Below, one piece after another: positions 1-12,204 of a stretch of DNA of 64,000 bases; position 1 is the stretch's first letter; every line of letters begins with the position of its first letter. The notes under the pieces are model-generated. The model did not search any database and was not told the DNA's origin. It saw only the letters and a program-made list of their open reading frames with translations. This DNA comes from Salvator merianae (taxonomy: Eukaryota > Chordata > Lepidosauria > Squamata > Teiidae): contig QVOM02000073.1 in the NCBI GenBank assembly GCA_003586115.2, positions 44,625,469-44,689,468 on the forward strand, written 5' to 3'. The translations under genes were made by a program, and so were the position numbers.

Positions 1-1140
1 TCCAAATTTCACCTCTAGGTCCTAGTCCTGCCCTTGCAAGCAACAGTGAGTGAAGCTTGCTTCATAATTTTGGCCAAGAAAACAGAAATGCTGCTAGATA
101 TGAGGTGTAAACAAGTGAAGCAGAAGAACGCTTCTCATCATCCAAATTCCATCCACGCTGAGGAGTTTCCATATCGTTGAATGAAGATTTAAGAAAAAGA
201 AATCAAGTCAAAAATAGGCAGCAGAGAATGGAATTTCTAGCAGATCACATTTGTTGGCAAGATCAGTATTCCTTTTCCTGGCTGTGTGGCAAAACCCTAC
301 AGGGATACGTAAAGTTTTGGGACTATGCGCATCCTCTTTCATTTCCTGCTTCAAAGATAAGAAATCCCCTGAGAAAATGTGTTCAGAAACTCCATTAAAT
401 GTAACTTTCATAAAAAGCACTCACATGCATAATTTCAAGTCTCCATGCATTGTTCATTACAGACTTTCCAAAGAGTAACTCAGGAATACGTGATCCCAAA
501 ATAGTTTTACAATAAATAAATAAAGCGTTGATAAAACAAGCTGCAACATCTATCTCACACTGCTGTCTACAAACCACTTTGTTTATAGAAGTGATGGCTG
601 ACGGCAGCCCAAACTGTTCCATATATAAAAATCTGACTGTGCATAGCAGCAGCAGAAAACAAATAAGAACAAAAAAAAAATGTTTGCTTCATTTTGCCAC
701 ATTCTTGTCCTGAGTGCCTATAACTAGGAAGGAAGCGAATGTTAATGGTTAAAGGAGGAGAGAGAGAAATTCCTGCTGTGGCTGCTGTTCCTTATGTATT
801 TTGTGTGGGGCACGTTTGCAACCTAACCAGAACAACACAGGCAGCCTAAAACAAGTGGATGTTCTGCATTTACGTGGCAATTGGCAATTGTTGTATCATC
901 CAGATGCCAATAGCTCACCTTTAAACTACTTCCTCTGACTAGTTCCAATGCGTAAAGGAATTTCTTTCTACACATCCTAAACATGACATGACTTCCACTT
1001 CTAAACTAGGGGAGGAGGGGCAGGAGAGAAGTATCAGGACATTCCATTCTCGTTTCAGCTCTGTGACAAATTGCTCCAGCTTTCTTCAACTATGTTAAAA
1101 GCTCTCAGTTTGAGGGGTGATGCTGTCGTACTCAGATGAA
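1..1140. other. No recognisable feature
   Basis: A+T-rich sequence with only short open frames in all six frames. None of the translated pieces carries a domain or motif that I recognise, and no transposon termini are visible. The A-run near 670-680 is a simple homopolymer. Confidence 0.5.
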
Positions 1141-1158
1141 GAAGAGGTTTTAAGTGTC

Positions 1159-1218
1159 ATGGATGGAGGGACGGATGGATGGATGGATGGAGGGTGGGTG
1201 AGTGGATGGATGGATGGC
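1159..1218. repeat. (GGAT)n microsatellite
   Basis: Imperfect tandem array of the tetramer GGAT/ATGG, interrupted by GGAGGGACGG and GAGGGTGGGTGAGT variants. The interruptions suggest an old, decaying array. The open frame that runs through it (MDGGTDGWMDGG-type peptide) only reflects the repeat. Confidence 0.93.
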
Positions 1219-1224
1219 ATTTAT

Positions 1225-2590
1225 AGATTAGATTATCCAATTCTGGAACACAGGAATACCCATCATGCAAGGTTACATTTTTCTCCTTTCTCTGTGCCAA
1301 TAAGGTAAACTGTTAACATGATTCTTCCTGTTTCTACAGTCTACAGACTACTGCAGTCTGAAATGCCAATAATGAACCTTCCCTCAGGGTGCACTTGTGA
1401 AGGTCAAAGCCTAGATCTTCATGTCTAATTAAATTACACCTTTGAGATTTGACCTCTATTTCTTCAGGGGTCTTTTTTCGGGTCTGATGCCCAGATATTA
1501 CACTTAGGCTACAAAGATCAAGGCATAATGTCCTCCTGCTCTACAAGGTCTAACAATAACTTCTCAGGGAGCTTCCTGATGTGCCAGTGGTCACTCTGTA
1601 GGCTGTTCAGACTTCTCTTTGATATACCCTTCCGAATGTCTTACTGAGTTCACCCCCATGTGCATTTCAGCTAGAAGCCTCCTGCTGTTGTTCTTTTCCA
1701 CAAGATTCCTACATGCTCATTACCTGAAACCACTCGCATGGCAGGGGGAATAGGGCAGGACAGGGGAAGACAATCAAAAGCTTTACTTTAGCCTGCCTGA
1801 AGTAGAGTGTGGTATACAATAGACCATGCCTTGACCCAGACAAGGAAAATCAAGACTGTTGATACTGTTTTGCTTTGCTTTCCTTGATCCCAGGACCATG
1901 AGAATTTAGGATCCAATGATCATTAAAAGGGCATTTAACAAAGGAACCGTCAGAATCTGCTCTCTTAAGTCTCTAAATATTAGATTCTGCTGTTAACTGA
2001 CTTGACCTGAACAGTCACCTTCATAGGGAGCTACAATTCCTTCATCTTCTATTAGTAAAGCACTGCTGTTTTACCAGCAGGGTGACCCTATATATACAAG
2101 AGATCCTTTTAAATTAGGTGAGTGAGGGGGTGACTCTTTTTAATATACAGTATATTTCAAAGCAACATTTTAAAACTGTGACTTGAACCTATTTCTCCAT
2201 AGGCTGGAGCTAGGAAAGTTTTCAATGCCCAGATTTACTGTGTTTTAAGATGAGAAAGGCAAATAGAAGGAACCAGTTGAAGTTACATGGAATTGTGCCT
2301 GATACACAGGAAAAAAACTCCTGAGGCATTTTCCTCCCTCCTTCACAAGTCTAGAAGTCAAAGTCATCCGATAAAGCTGCCTGACCTGACAGATTTCAGG
2401 GGAAACCAAAGGGAATATTTAGCTGACCTATTTAGTTAACCGCAAGATAAGATCATCTCCAGTAGCTTATGTGGCCGTAAAAGTGGCCTGACAAATTAAT
2501 GGAGGATAACACTTCTATTGTCAGGGCAAGAAACAAATGCCAAGTTTGGAAACAGCTTGCTTCTGAAATGTAGTTGATGGGAAACAACAG
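1225..2590. other. No recognisable feature
   Basis: About 1.35 kb without a supported gene or repeat. No open frame of note is present and I see no inverted-repeat termini. Confidence 0.45.
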
Positions 2591-2599
2591 CTGGAGAAG

Positions 2600-2705
2600 G
2601 CTACTGTCCTCATATCTTCCTTGTAGTCATCCTACTGTGGGAAACAGGATGTGGGACTAGATAGGCCTTCAGTCTAAATCAACAGAGTGCTTCTTAGGTT
2701 CAGTT
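2600..2705 (+). mobile_element. CR1-type LINE, extreme 3' end fragment
   Basis: This stretch contains the 3'-tail signature that recurs in the better-preserved copies at 15.5-15.64 kb and 63.37-63.46 kb: a 'tgtgggaaacaggatg' block, then 'ggactagataggcc', then a 'cttcttaggttc' block. In better copies the same signature follows the C-terminal coding end of a CR1-clade ORF2. Only the untranslated tail remains here, so it is a severely 5'-truncated insertion. Confidence 0.6.
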
Positions 2706-3010
2706 CTCTAGATCAGCGTATCTCCTCAGTTTTCAGTCTCTCAAGCTGTTTTTTTGACATAGAAGTGTGGGTGGATTTGCATAATACTGTACTGCACGTG
2801 TATATAGCCAGAATGCCAGCCGTTGTTACCCCTTGATATCTACAATATCGGAGAGACTCCAGTTTGAAGCCCTAGAGAGCACCCTTTCACAGTCAAAATG
2901 GACAGTCTTGCAATAGATAATGTTGCAGTCTGGTATAAGGTGGTAGTTTTCAAACCTCACTCTGAGTCATCCCTTCTCCCTGGCTTATGATGAGCACTGT
3001 AGATACAAGA

Positions 3011-3401
3011 GGCCTGTTTGCACCTGAGTGCTAGTGAGCGTCCAGAGCCCCCAGCATTCGGAAGTGTCTGCAGACACTCCTGACTGCTACTAGCTGAGGA
3101 CAGCTAAATTGTTGTCCATAGCTATTCTGGGAGCAGCTAGATTGCTCCCAATCATCAGCATTCGTACCTACTTCTGGGTGCGGCTGTGGCTGCACAGTTG
3201 TGCTGCATGTCCATGGCAGTGGCCAGACAGTTCCACGGCCACTGTCATGGCGAGTGGGACAGCATTCACACTGTGAGTCCTGGCAGCCTGGTTCTGGGCT
3301 GTTCCAGCCCTCACAGTATGGATGGCTGCCATGCTGCAGGGTCTGTTCCAGCTTAGAATGGCAGAAGTCTCCCATTCTAAGCTTGAAAGTGCAAACAGGC
3401 C
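3011..3401 (+). mobile_element. Nonautonomous DNA transposon, family B copy 1
   Basis: The element is about 391 bp with terminal inverted repeats GGCCTGTTTGCAC at the left and the complement GTGCAAACAGGCC at the right. It matches five other copies in the window (4671, 15027, 20958, 22228 and 45140). Inside the left end is a CTAGTGAGCG block. Inside the right end is a hairpin with an 11-bp stem (3351-3361 pairs with 3372-3382). No transposase frame is present; open frames of up to 114 codons on both strands follow the palindromic layout rather than a gene. A clean target duplication is not visible. The superfamily is unproven; a hAT-like origin is a guess. Confidence 0.75.
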
Positions 3402-3499
3402 CAAGGTGTAGTCCAACAGTTCCTGGGTACTCAAGTTAGGAAATCATTGCTATACGGCATCGTCCTACATTCCTTTTTAGCTACAATATGCACATTCAC

Positions 3500-3712
3500 T
3501 ATCCTTTGACATTGGCCACAGGTGCCTGGAAAGCAGTAGGTTGCCAGTTCAATTCCCAGCCTTTCCCCCAAAGTAGGCCATGGCAAGTCACTTCTTTATC
3601 TCTGCCAAGAAAGCTGCCTAGAGGTGTTCATGGGGGCGCCCATGCAGTCAATCTGGAGTCGACCACAACTCAGTGGGACACAACAGCAACAACAGTACTT
3701 CTTTCAACAGGA
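3500..3712 (+). mobile_element. Sauria/BovB-tail type SINE copy
   Basis: The 5' half has a tRNA-like box B (AGTTCAATTCC near 3547-3557). The 3' half has the block 'gccaagaaagctgcc ... ggagtcgaccacaactcagtgg', which is characteristic of squamate SINEs that share a BovB LINE 3' tail. It ends in an (AAC)n-like tail (ACAACAGCAACAACAG). Established knowledge: such SINEs are moved in trans by a BovB LINE. The copy is diverged and inactive in appearance. Confidence 0.65.
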
Positions 3713-3714
3713 CA

Positions 3715-4670
3715 TTGATTGCCACTTGTCTCTACAGGCTACTGGCACACCTTTACTAAATTGTCAACACCTTGCCTTCAAGGGATTCTTTCAGAGCTTT
3801 ATTCAAGTATCCACAGAAAGATTTTTTTTTAAAAATTGATCTCTGGGACGAAGGAAGGCACACCTGCCCAAACTTTCTTTGGTAAAGAGCTGGCAACCAG
3901 TATCATATACACCCCTCCTTTCCAGGTGTGTAGACCAAGGAGACTCCTCCTAAAAGAAACCAAGGTGTGTTTTCAGGCAACAATCTTCTCTTCTTATTCT
4001 AGACATTAATAAAAGGAAGATATAGAGTAATAAAGTGCTAGAGTGTAAAGAAGGCTAGAACATTCCTGAGCCCCAAAAAGCATCCCCATCTATAGAAAAC
4101 CACTTCAGGAAACTATGTGAAATCTCAGGAGGCTTCTTTCCAAGGACAGGATTGATATATAGATGGAAAAGAGGCAATGAGGATGAAATCTAATCCAAAT
4201 ATTTACATTCTTCTGTATTAATAATTAGCCAAGGGAAGCAAACTGCACATGATTTGCACAAACTGGTTTGTATAACTAAAAAACTATTCAGCATTTTCCA
4301 TTTTATGTCTGATTTTAATCTAGACTGATGAACACTGAATTTATATTTATTATAGAGATGACAGCAGTGATTTCTAATAAACCTAACTCTTCATTCAGTC
4401 TACATTCTAAATATTATTGCCCAAATCCTCCCCCTCCCCTTCCTTCTTCTTCTTGCTTTTACTGTTGACATTCAGATATATTCTCTGGTACTGTCATTTG
4501 GGTTGAGATATTGTAAAGTCAACACTAGAGGTTCACATACAAGATGAGTATCAAGGATTTTGTGATCAACCAATTCAAGTAATTTTAAATCTGTGTTTTC
4601 TTTTCAACTTTAAATAATTTTCAACTCAGTATCATTTTTCTTAGAAAGCTAACAGTGTAATCTTAATCAC
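3715..4670. other. No recognisable feature
   Basis: A+T-rich unique-looking sequence between the SINE and the second family B element. There is no convincing open frame, only a short T/A homopolymer near 3820-3835 and a pyrimidine-rich stretch near 4430-4455. Confidence 0.45.
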
Positions 4671-5085
4671 GGGCCTGTTTGCACTTTACACTAGTGAGTG
4701 TTGGAACACTCAATAGTGAAGTGCTTCCGCATTTCATGGAGGCCCTGGCAATTGGGAGCAGACTGCAACTGCTTCCAGTCTCTAGCTGCTGTGGAATACA
4801 AAATTATGCTCCACAGCTGGACTGGGAGCAGCTGGACTGCTCCCGGTGCACTGCGTTCGCACCATCTTCTGGCTGCAAACATAGAGCGGCACAACCCAGA
4901 GTGGCTGCACCTGCACCATCGTGCAGCATTCCTGGTTGCCATGGCAACGTCCAGAAGTTTCCCAGCTGCTGCCAGGGCATAGGACACCAGCATTTGCATG
5001 GTCTTTTCCACGGCTTCGCAGTGTGAATGACTTTCATGCTGCAAGGTCTCCTCCATCTTAGAACAAGGTGGCATTTTTAAAGGCT
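4671..5085 (+). mobile_element. Nonautonomous DNA transposon, family B copy 2
   Basis: The left terminus GGGCCTGTTTGCACTTTACA is the best-preserved end of the family. It is followed at once by a near-perfect palindrome (4689-4702 pairs with 4705-4718, one mismatch). The middle contains the gggagcag/ctgctccc short inverted blocks seen in copies 3, 5 and 6. The right end has decayed to TTTTTAAAGGC, so the end coordinate is approximate. The 135- and 115-codon overlapping open frames on opposite strands show no transposase motif and look like by-products of the G+C-rich palindromes. Confidence 0.72.
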
Positions 5086-5089
5086 TTGG

Positions 5090-7290
5090 GAGGAACAAGT
5101 GAGATTACAAGTCATTAGAGAGACTTGCCCCAGAGAATGAAAAGATCCAAAAGATACAGCATGGAACTTGCTGCACAGACCTTGAACCTCTTCCTATGCG
5201 AACTGTTCTTCCCGCATGTACGTCCTCTTATATGGCAGACAGATGAGGAATCAGCACAGCCTCAAAGTCATGTCTAGGGAGAATAAGCACAAGGAACTCC
5301 CTAGGATCCCATTTCCTGTCATCAGATTGCTTCTAGATTCATTATTTCTCAGCGTCTCCCCCTGACTCATTCTTTTAAAGAACTCTTTTACAATATGCCT
5401 TCCAACAACCTGCATAAACAGGCCACTTTCACAATGCCCGAACAACCTCCTTATTTTGATAATTCCTTTTGAGAGGAGAAAAGCAGAGAAATGCAGCTTT
5501 CCTGTATCTTTTCCAAGACTGTTGATGATTCCCTGATGCACTGGATCTACTGCTTTTTTGGTAACATCTTATAGTACACAGCTCTATTAGCGAGGGATTC
5601 TTTGAGCTGTTTATTTTCCATCAGCCCATATGTTCCCCACAAACTCCAGCCTGGTCTCTGTTTTAAGTTTAGACTTCGAAGCTGTAAGTGCAACAGATGA
5701 GCAAATTTATGAAGCCAAGCGGAAACAGTACAAGTCAAAGCAAACACCATATGTTTCAAGGTCCTTTTTTTCCTCAGCAAGTGGAAGACGAGAATGGCTG
5801 CAAACAGAGACAGGGGGCATCCCTTGATTTCTCCTCCCTTGCCAACTGGCAGATGATTCTGTGAACAAACAAAATCACCATTTGGAAATCTGGCTGTGGT
5901 GCTATTATCTACAGAGTCAATCATACATAGATGTGGACTTAGATAAGATCCTCACAGCGCCTTTCTGGCACCTTGAATGCACCATAAGGAGGCAGGGTCC
6001 ATGCAACTCTGTCCCCTCGTGGTGCAGTCAGTGTGCTGAAGGAGTGTGGTGTCTGCATGGAATCACAACCATCCCACTGCCATACCACCATGAGCACCTC
6101 TTACTGCACTTGAACAGCAGAGCAGGCAAAAGGGATTTGAGGGCTCTTTCTCCTACTCATTGGCAGCCTTGCTATTGCCACACTAGCACCCCTGCCACCT
6201 TTCCCCTTGGCATCTTCATCAAGCATGGAAATGGACCATGGTGCCATTTCTTGTGTTCCCTTATGCCCCCTCCAGTCAAGATCAAAGCCAGGGCTTTCCT
6301 GGCTGTGACCTTGAGGTCAGGAACAGTCCCCCAAGTCCATCAGGATCATACCCAGGGAATCTCTGGCTTCATTCATGATGGGAGGGGGAACCAGGTGGTG
6401 TGTAGATAGCATGTTGGCCCTTTAAGCGGAGCACTACGAGCACAGTATTCCCTTTAAATTGCAAGGGGAAAGATCACTACCCTTTTAGCCTTCTTCCCCC
6501 CTGTCATGCATATCCTGCTAATGTCACAGGATGCAACATTCACAGGATGCCATACTCATATGGACATATGAGCCACTAGCATGAAATAATTTGATGTTTG
6601 TATCATGTTACCAGGGATTTACAGAGTTCTCAGAACAAGTGAAATAAGTCAGAAATAGCTTCCTACATTTGAAATTCAGAAGTCACAGGAGTAGGGCATG
6701 AATACATGAACAATAAAAATAAATATCTGACTTTGAAGAGTCCAGAACCCACAACTTCCTGAAAGATGCACTCTAGGAACATTATTTCCTTTTTTGTTCT
6801 GTTCTATGCCTGGAAGCTATCTCCAGATATAGAGTAAAAAAAAAAGAAAAAAAAAAGACATGCCTAGAATGTTCCATTCAGGAGCTAATGATTCTATGCC
6901 CAAATCCAAGCTGCCAGTAGGTAGGCTTCCCAACCTGAACTCAGGCCCATCCACAGGATTTGGACATGTTGGCTGGACTAGAACAGAACCTTATTAGCAG
7001 CAGTGAATTACAGAATGTAACTGGCCAGGAGGGAAGGACAAAACCTCAGTTAGAAGTGTCCTTTTGACCTTCTTAAACTATGATAAGGCTCTACACAGAG
7101 GTGGAACAAATTGTCTGAGGGGCAAAAGTGCAGGGCCAAGCCCCAGAAGCAGAAGGGATGCTGTTTGACACTCCCATCTCTTGCTGGGTATTCCTTACCA
7201 GCAAGTGCACTGAGGGCCTCCTTTCCGCATGTCAGTGAGGCATACAGGAGGCCCCAGCCACTACTAGTATGCTCTATCCATGCAGAACAG
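5090..7290. other. No supported gene; a 182-codon open frame judged spurious
   Basis: The longest open frame is 5861-6409 on the plus strand (182 codons). Its translation has no recognised domain and its composition (rich in His, Cys, Trp, Pro) looks like noncoding translation. A poly-A tract with one G interruption lies at 6836-6857. I see no transposon termini that I can pair. Confidence 0.45.
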
Positions 7291-7299
7291 GGTGTGACC

Positions 7300-7671
7300 C
7301 AGATCAATAAGCTTTTGATCTGGATCACTGGTGGACCTTGATATCAATGTCTATCAGTGTACTAGCAGGCCCCTGGGCTTGAAGGCATACCCCCATATTC
7401 GGGAATATCAGGGCACCCATTTTGGTAGCACACCAAAGTGCACCACTGAAATGGGTTTCTCAGGGGCCCTGAGGCTAGGAACATTTGTTTTTAGCCCTTC
7501 AGAGCCCTCAGAGCTTGTACAAGTTTCAAGGTCAGTGTAGGGTCTGGTCTGGACCAGTGCTGTCCTGGAGATAGCATAGTTCCAGACCTCACCTTGTCAT
7601 GGTCCAAACCAGCAGGCCTCGCTGATCCAGAAGCACTAATCTGGATCATGGCAAGGCAGTGCAGAAAGGCC
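7300..7671 (-). mobile_element. Family A-related DNA transposon fragment
   Basis: Read on the minus strand, this stretch carries 'ggctaggaac'-like text, then 'cccatttcagtggtgca' and 'tttggtg', in the same order as family A copies at 36.2-37.0 kb and 59.16-59.67 kb. The plus-strand right edge ends in GTGCAGAAAGGCC, a variant of the family A/C terminus. The other end is not clear, so the start is approximate. No coding capacity is evident. Confidence 0.5.
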
Positions 7672-8104
7672 TTACGTTTCTGACCAGGGACATTAAACAA
7701 TACTCTACTGTTAATGAAACACAGCTCTTGGACATCAAAGGGTGGCTTCTAGTTAGAGGCTTGCCCCTCATCCCGTGCTCACAGAAGTGCTGCACATGCC
7801 ACTGTCATTTACTGCATTGCTCTGTTTGATTTCTTCCAGCCTATTCTGGAAATAGCATCATCTGCAACAGTAAGCCCTGATGGCAGACCTCATGACCTGT
7901 AAGATCTCATGACGTCCCTGAGACATGAAGAACCATCAGTCTATAATTTCTTGAGCAGAAAGGATCAGGCAAAATAAAGGTCAAGAGTATAAGATAGATA
8001 ACATAAACAGCTATATAATAATAATGCTAGTAGAGAATAGTAGCATACAATAGCAACTAATTTGCAAGCACAATGTGTGTGCATATTTTTAAAAGTCTCT
8101 TGAA

Positions 8105-8418
8105 GGGTGCCTCCCAATGGCAGGAGGCAATCACAGGATCTAAAGATGGTTCCATGATTGCAGGAGGCAGTCACTGGTTCTTACCTCCATCTGCTGGCAC
8201 TTTTCATTATAATTCCTCTTGCAAATACCTGGAAGCCAGCGAAGCCCTTGCCCACTTCCCTTGGGATTTTTTCATGCATTTGGCTACATCTAGGTACCTG
8301 CAACAGGAAAAATCACAAAAAGGCGCCCGCAGATGGAGGCAAGCAATCACTGTTATGGGAAACCCAGCATTGTAGCCAGATTTCCCATAATATCCCGGGA
8401 CTGTATTGGGAATGCCAC
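8105..8418 (-). mobile_element. Foldback-type DNA element, family D copy 1
   Basis: It begins GGGTGCCTCCCA, the same end as the right terminus of the second copy at 23.7-24.14 kb. It shares the inner text 'tttcccataa', 'ctgctggc' and 'gttgca.gtacct' when one copy is reverse-complemented. The far terminus is missing or decayed (it stops near 'ttgggaatgcc'), so this copy is truncated. The 100-codon open frame across it is not conserved in copy 2. Confidence 0.6.
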
Positions 8419-8419
8419 C

Positions 8420-9280
8420 ACTCCATGCCTAAACTGGAGAAGGCAAGTGTAGACTGATAACTATTATGGTATCTAATTTAGTTGAAAGTTGGTAAGTCCA
8501 TAAACACTGCTTGCCAGAAGGATCCAAAGGTCAATATAAAATTAAATCTTTATGAAGTCGAATAATTAAAATCTCATCAGTGTTATTTGAAGACCAAGGC
8601 TCCACCCACATGACCCGGAGAGCCCCTAAGGCCATGGTGGCTGAACACCCAAGGTGCCCACTGCTGTACAGTGTTCCACAGCGCCCTACTTACAGAGTAG
8701 GAGAAAAATACGCTCTGCCTTGTAACATCCACAGCACAGTACTCCATCCACTGAATCCACAGGCATATCTGTGTATAAATTAAGATGATCCCTCTCTTAT
8801 GGCTGACACAAGATGGGCAAATCTGTCCTATGCCAAGAATGTTTGTGTCAAACCAGGATAGGAAAAATATTGCTATAAAATCAGTGAACACTTCTGGATG
8901 AATGCTGTTCTCCCCATCTGACGGTTATTTATGCCAAACTGGAAAGAAATTTGGAAATAACATTGTTTTTCCCATTTGAAAATCCTAATTTAATTCCACC
9001 AATGGCTTACACAAATGCACTATAACAGCTGCATGCGGTTTATGTTGCTAAATAATGCTTAATGGTTTCCATCTTTGCTTACATGTTTCCATGTTCTCCA
9101 TGATCAGTAGTTCCTATTATTTACACACAACAGAAAGGAAAGAAGAGAGCTCTGCTACTGCTTCAAATGCTGTGCCTCATCAGGAACATAGCAGTACTTC
9201 TGGTAGCCAACACCTCTAAGCAGGAAAATATAAAGAACCAATAATTTATCTTATGCACAGAGAAGTAGCATGTCGTGGAA
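8420..9280. other. No recognisable feature
   Basis: Unique-looking sequence with no paired termini and no coding-like frame. The longest frame here is 102 codons on the minus strand (8583-8891), without a recognisable motif. Confidence 0.4.
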
Positions 9281-9286
9281 ATGAAG

Positions 9287-9465
9287 GGTGATTCTCCACT
9301 GGCTGGTGTACCTGGATCAGCAAGCATACTAGGAGCTTGCCTCCCACATGCTGGTGTGGTCTAAGAGAGGCCCCGGACAGAGGCTCCCTGAAATAACCCC
9401 AATGTGTGGAAGGGAGACTCCTAGTACACTTGCTGGTCCGGTAAACTGGCCAGTGCAGAATCACC
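9287..9465. mobile_element. 179-bp MITE with long inverted repeats (family G)
   Basis: The two ends are complementary for about 48 bp, starting GGTGATTCTCCACTGGC on the left and ending GCCAGTGCAGAATCACC on the right, with only scattered mismatches. A 5-bp direct repeat TGAAG flanks it exactly (9282-9286 and 9466-9470), as expected for a target-site duplication. The outer ends resemble those of families A, B and C around the shared TTCTGCAC core. It has no coding capacity and would have needed a transposase in trans. Confidence 0.78.
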
Positions 9466-9743
9466 TGAAGAGAACATTTCGTTCTTAGAAACTATTCGGC
9501 CTTTTGCTTTTGTCAGGGGAAAACATCATATTTGGCCCCATATCAACTGAGATCATCTACAGAAAGCAGTGTTCACACAGGCAGTAAAGGGCAACAAGAG
9601 TAGGATTATAAGAGCAGGATAAACAACTCAGAAGCCATCTCAGTGGAGTCAGGATTGGGACAATGTGTGTAACTCAAAGCCAACTCAAAGGCTTTACTAC
9701 TGGCCTCACTACAGTTCCTCACCAGTTTCGTGGTCATGGATTT

Positions 9744-10163
9744 AGGCTATGTCTCCACCTACTCCTCCTGGGCACCCTTGTTGTCCCAAGAAGGCTCCCA
9801 CTGCTGCTTCGTCTCCGTGTTCAGTGGGAGTGGGCACCTCGCAGTGATTGCGCTGACCCCTTTGCCAGTGTGATCACTAGCAGAGGTATCTTCTGTGCAC
9901 AGTGCTTTCTTACACCCTGCACAGAGGCACTGCAAAAAAAAAAATATATGCTCTGAAATGGAAACATGGAGCGTGCCATGGATGGGGACACCTCCCCCAC
10001 CCACCTGAAACAAAGTCACCCCCACTGGAAGTGGAGATTTAGCTTAGACATTTGTGGGTGCTCTTCTGTCTACAGAAGGGGTACAAAAGCCCTAGATGGC
10101 TACTTGGAACCATGCCCATTTGGGCTCACCTCCCACCCCCATCATAGCAGTGTAGATGCTGTG
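9744..10163. mobile_element. Possible MITE with weak termini
   Basis: The left edge GGCTATGTCTCCACC is roughly complementary to the right edge AGTGTAGATGCTGTGGC, in the style of vertebrate MITEs whose ends read GGCT-tgtctacac. The match is only about 10 of 15 positions and I see no target duplication, so this is a tentative call. There is an A-run at about 9931-9942. Open frames of 97 and 88 codons on opposite strands have no motif. Confidence 0.25.
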
Positions 10164-10199
10164 GCAGATATTGCCAGAATTCTGAGGTCCTAGAGTGCT

Positions 10200-12190
10200 G
10201 GGCCACTAAAGGCAAGGATCTGCCAAGGCACAGACACACCTAGACCACAGAACTGGACATTGACATAAGAAATATGATTAGCACATAGGTTACAAGTATA
10301 AGGATTGGACCAGGAAGCCTGAACCCCTGTATCAGACCAGAATCCATTTTGGTCTACTGGGATTCATATTGGAAAGACAGACCTGATTTTAAAAGCAACA
10401 AGGAAATGTTGCAAAATATTCTGCATCTGTGCCCAAAGCAAGGGCTTAGAAAAACATCTGCATAAGAGCGGGAGCTGACTTGGGACATAATCTACTCAAA
10501 TGGCTTGATGGCAGTTGTGTTATTGGGCAGAATTTTAAAAGATAACACTAAAGCTATTTGGCATCCCAGACCAATCCATTGCTGAAACATCAGATAAACA
10601 TCTGAGAAGCCTCTCATTAAGAACGTAAGATAGCACCCTTGAAATCTGACTGGGAACCAGTTCCAAGCAGTGATTGATTTTTTTCTTAGGTAAATATCAC
10701 CCATTTAAACCCGTCAACACTGTCCAGACATGTGCCCTTCCAGCTGGGCATGTACATCTGGTGGAAGTACCATATTTGGGCAATAGTGACATAAGCACTA
10801 CATCATCTGTTCTCCCACACTCACATTTTTCCTCCACTGGAGCTTACTCACTAATTTACATTGACCCACATATCAGCCTCACCCCTAGGTAGGAACTAGA
10901 ATTAGGAACAACCCTACAATCCAGATGTGCATAAAAATGCACACCAAGAGCAGTCCAGTAGAATCTTTCATCAAACACTGTCTTCAGGATCCATGCTGCT
11001 ATAATCTGGAACTGCTGCTGCACTAACGCAAGAAGCTTCGCTCCACTCCACTCTGCTCCACTTGCTCCTTTGCCTGTCATATTGCTGCTTCAGTCTGAAG
11101 CAGCTCAGCTTTGCCTTGACTCTGATCTGTGTTTGGCTAGGTCACAGAGCCAAAGAACTCTCTACTTGCTACCTTACTGATACAGAATTGTGCTCTTCTG
11201 GGAAACTTTACTGGACTTTGCAGCCTCACACTGGCAGCAAACCAATGACCTCAAACCCCTTCACCTCTAAGGGTGAAAACTGGATGCTCTTGACTGAGCT
11301 AGGGTCCTTCCGGGTTACTTTAGGGCATTTTTCACCGTGTTTCCCCTTCTATCAGCCCCTATTAGTCCAGACCTATCAAAATCGTCCTTATTTGACCTCT
11401 GCATTCACAAAAAGCCACTACTATGGAGGTTTTCTGCCTTATTTGACCCCTTGCGCAGGCACAGTGAGTTCCAAGGAGTGAGACCTCTGTCTTTCCCTTT
11501 GTTGAAACTGCACACTGCTCTATTGCTATTGGCAGCTACAACTCAGCTGATTTCTGTCAAGTACTGTCATTATGGTGCTTTTGTGCCTTTTTGTAGCTTT
11601 TCTTGTTATTTGTAGTAACGTTTATATTCTGATTTGGTTCAATATTTGTCTGAAAGTGTTTTTCTTCTTGTTTAGTTGTTCTTTTATGAAGCACTGTGTC
11701 AATTAATATTTTTAAAACCTTAGCATATAAGATCCCTATAGAGCTAATGACTGGTGAGAAATATTTTCCCAGTAAGACCTGTATTCCCAGTGCACTACTC
11801 CTAACAATGCTATCTGTGTTTCAGGTTTGAAACAAAGTTTAGTGAATATGAAACTGGGAACAAGTTTCTTGGACGTAGCGTTATACCTACAAATCTCACA
11901 ATATCATACCATTGTTATCAAAAGCTGGTAGTGCATACTATGCTATAAAATGGCTTGGGTTAACTACTGTACTTCTATGGCTCATACCTCAAGTTATTAT
12001 GGAAAGTGTCAAATCAAACTTCTGCCCTTATCAAGAGAGATTTTGGATTCAAATTCAAATTCTTTTAAACTTCATCCTCAGGCACAAAAAGCCAAAAATG
12101 ATACCAATATTCCTGGCAAATAGCCAGTTTGTCCTACAAAGATTCTCTCAAGAGCAACAGAAAAAAAATTAAGTAGCCACAAAGAGAATT
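10200..12190. other. No recognisable feature
   Basis: About 2 kb with no supported gene or repeat. The longest frame is 11062-11481 (139 codons, plus) with no recognised domain and a composition rich in Leu, Ser and Thr typical of noncoding translation. Confidence 0.4.
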
Positions 12191-12204
12191 TTCTTGCTAT
12201 GTAT

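Noticed and set aside
4679..5098. Overlapping 94- to 135-codon frames on both strands
   Set aside because: They lie within a palindrome-rich nonautonomous transposon and are not conserved among its six copies.
5861..6409. 182-codon open frame on the plus strand
   Set aside because: No domain, no splice or start context, noncoding-like composition and no related copy. Open frames of this size can arise by chance in 64 kb.
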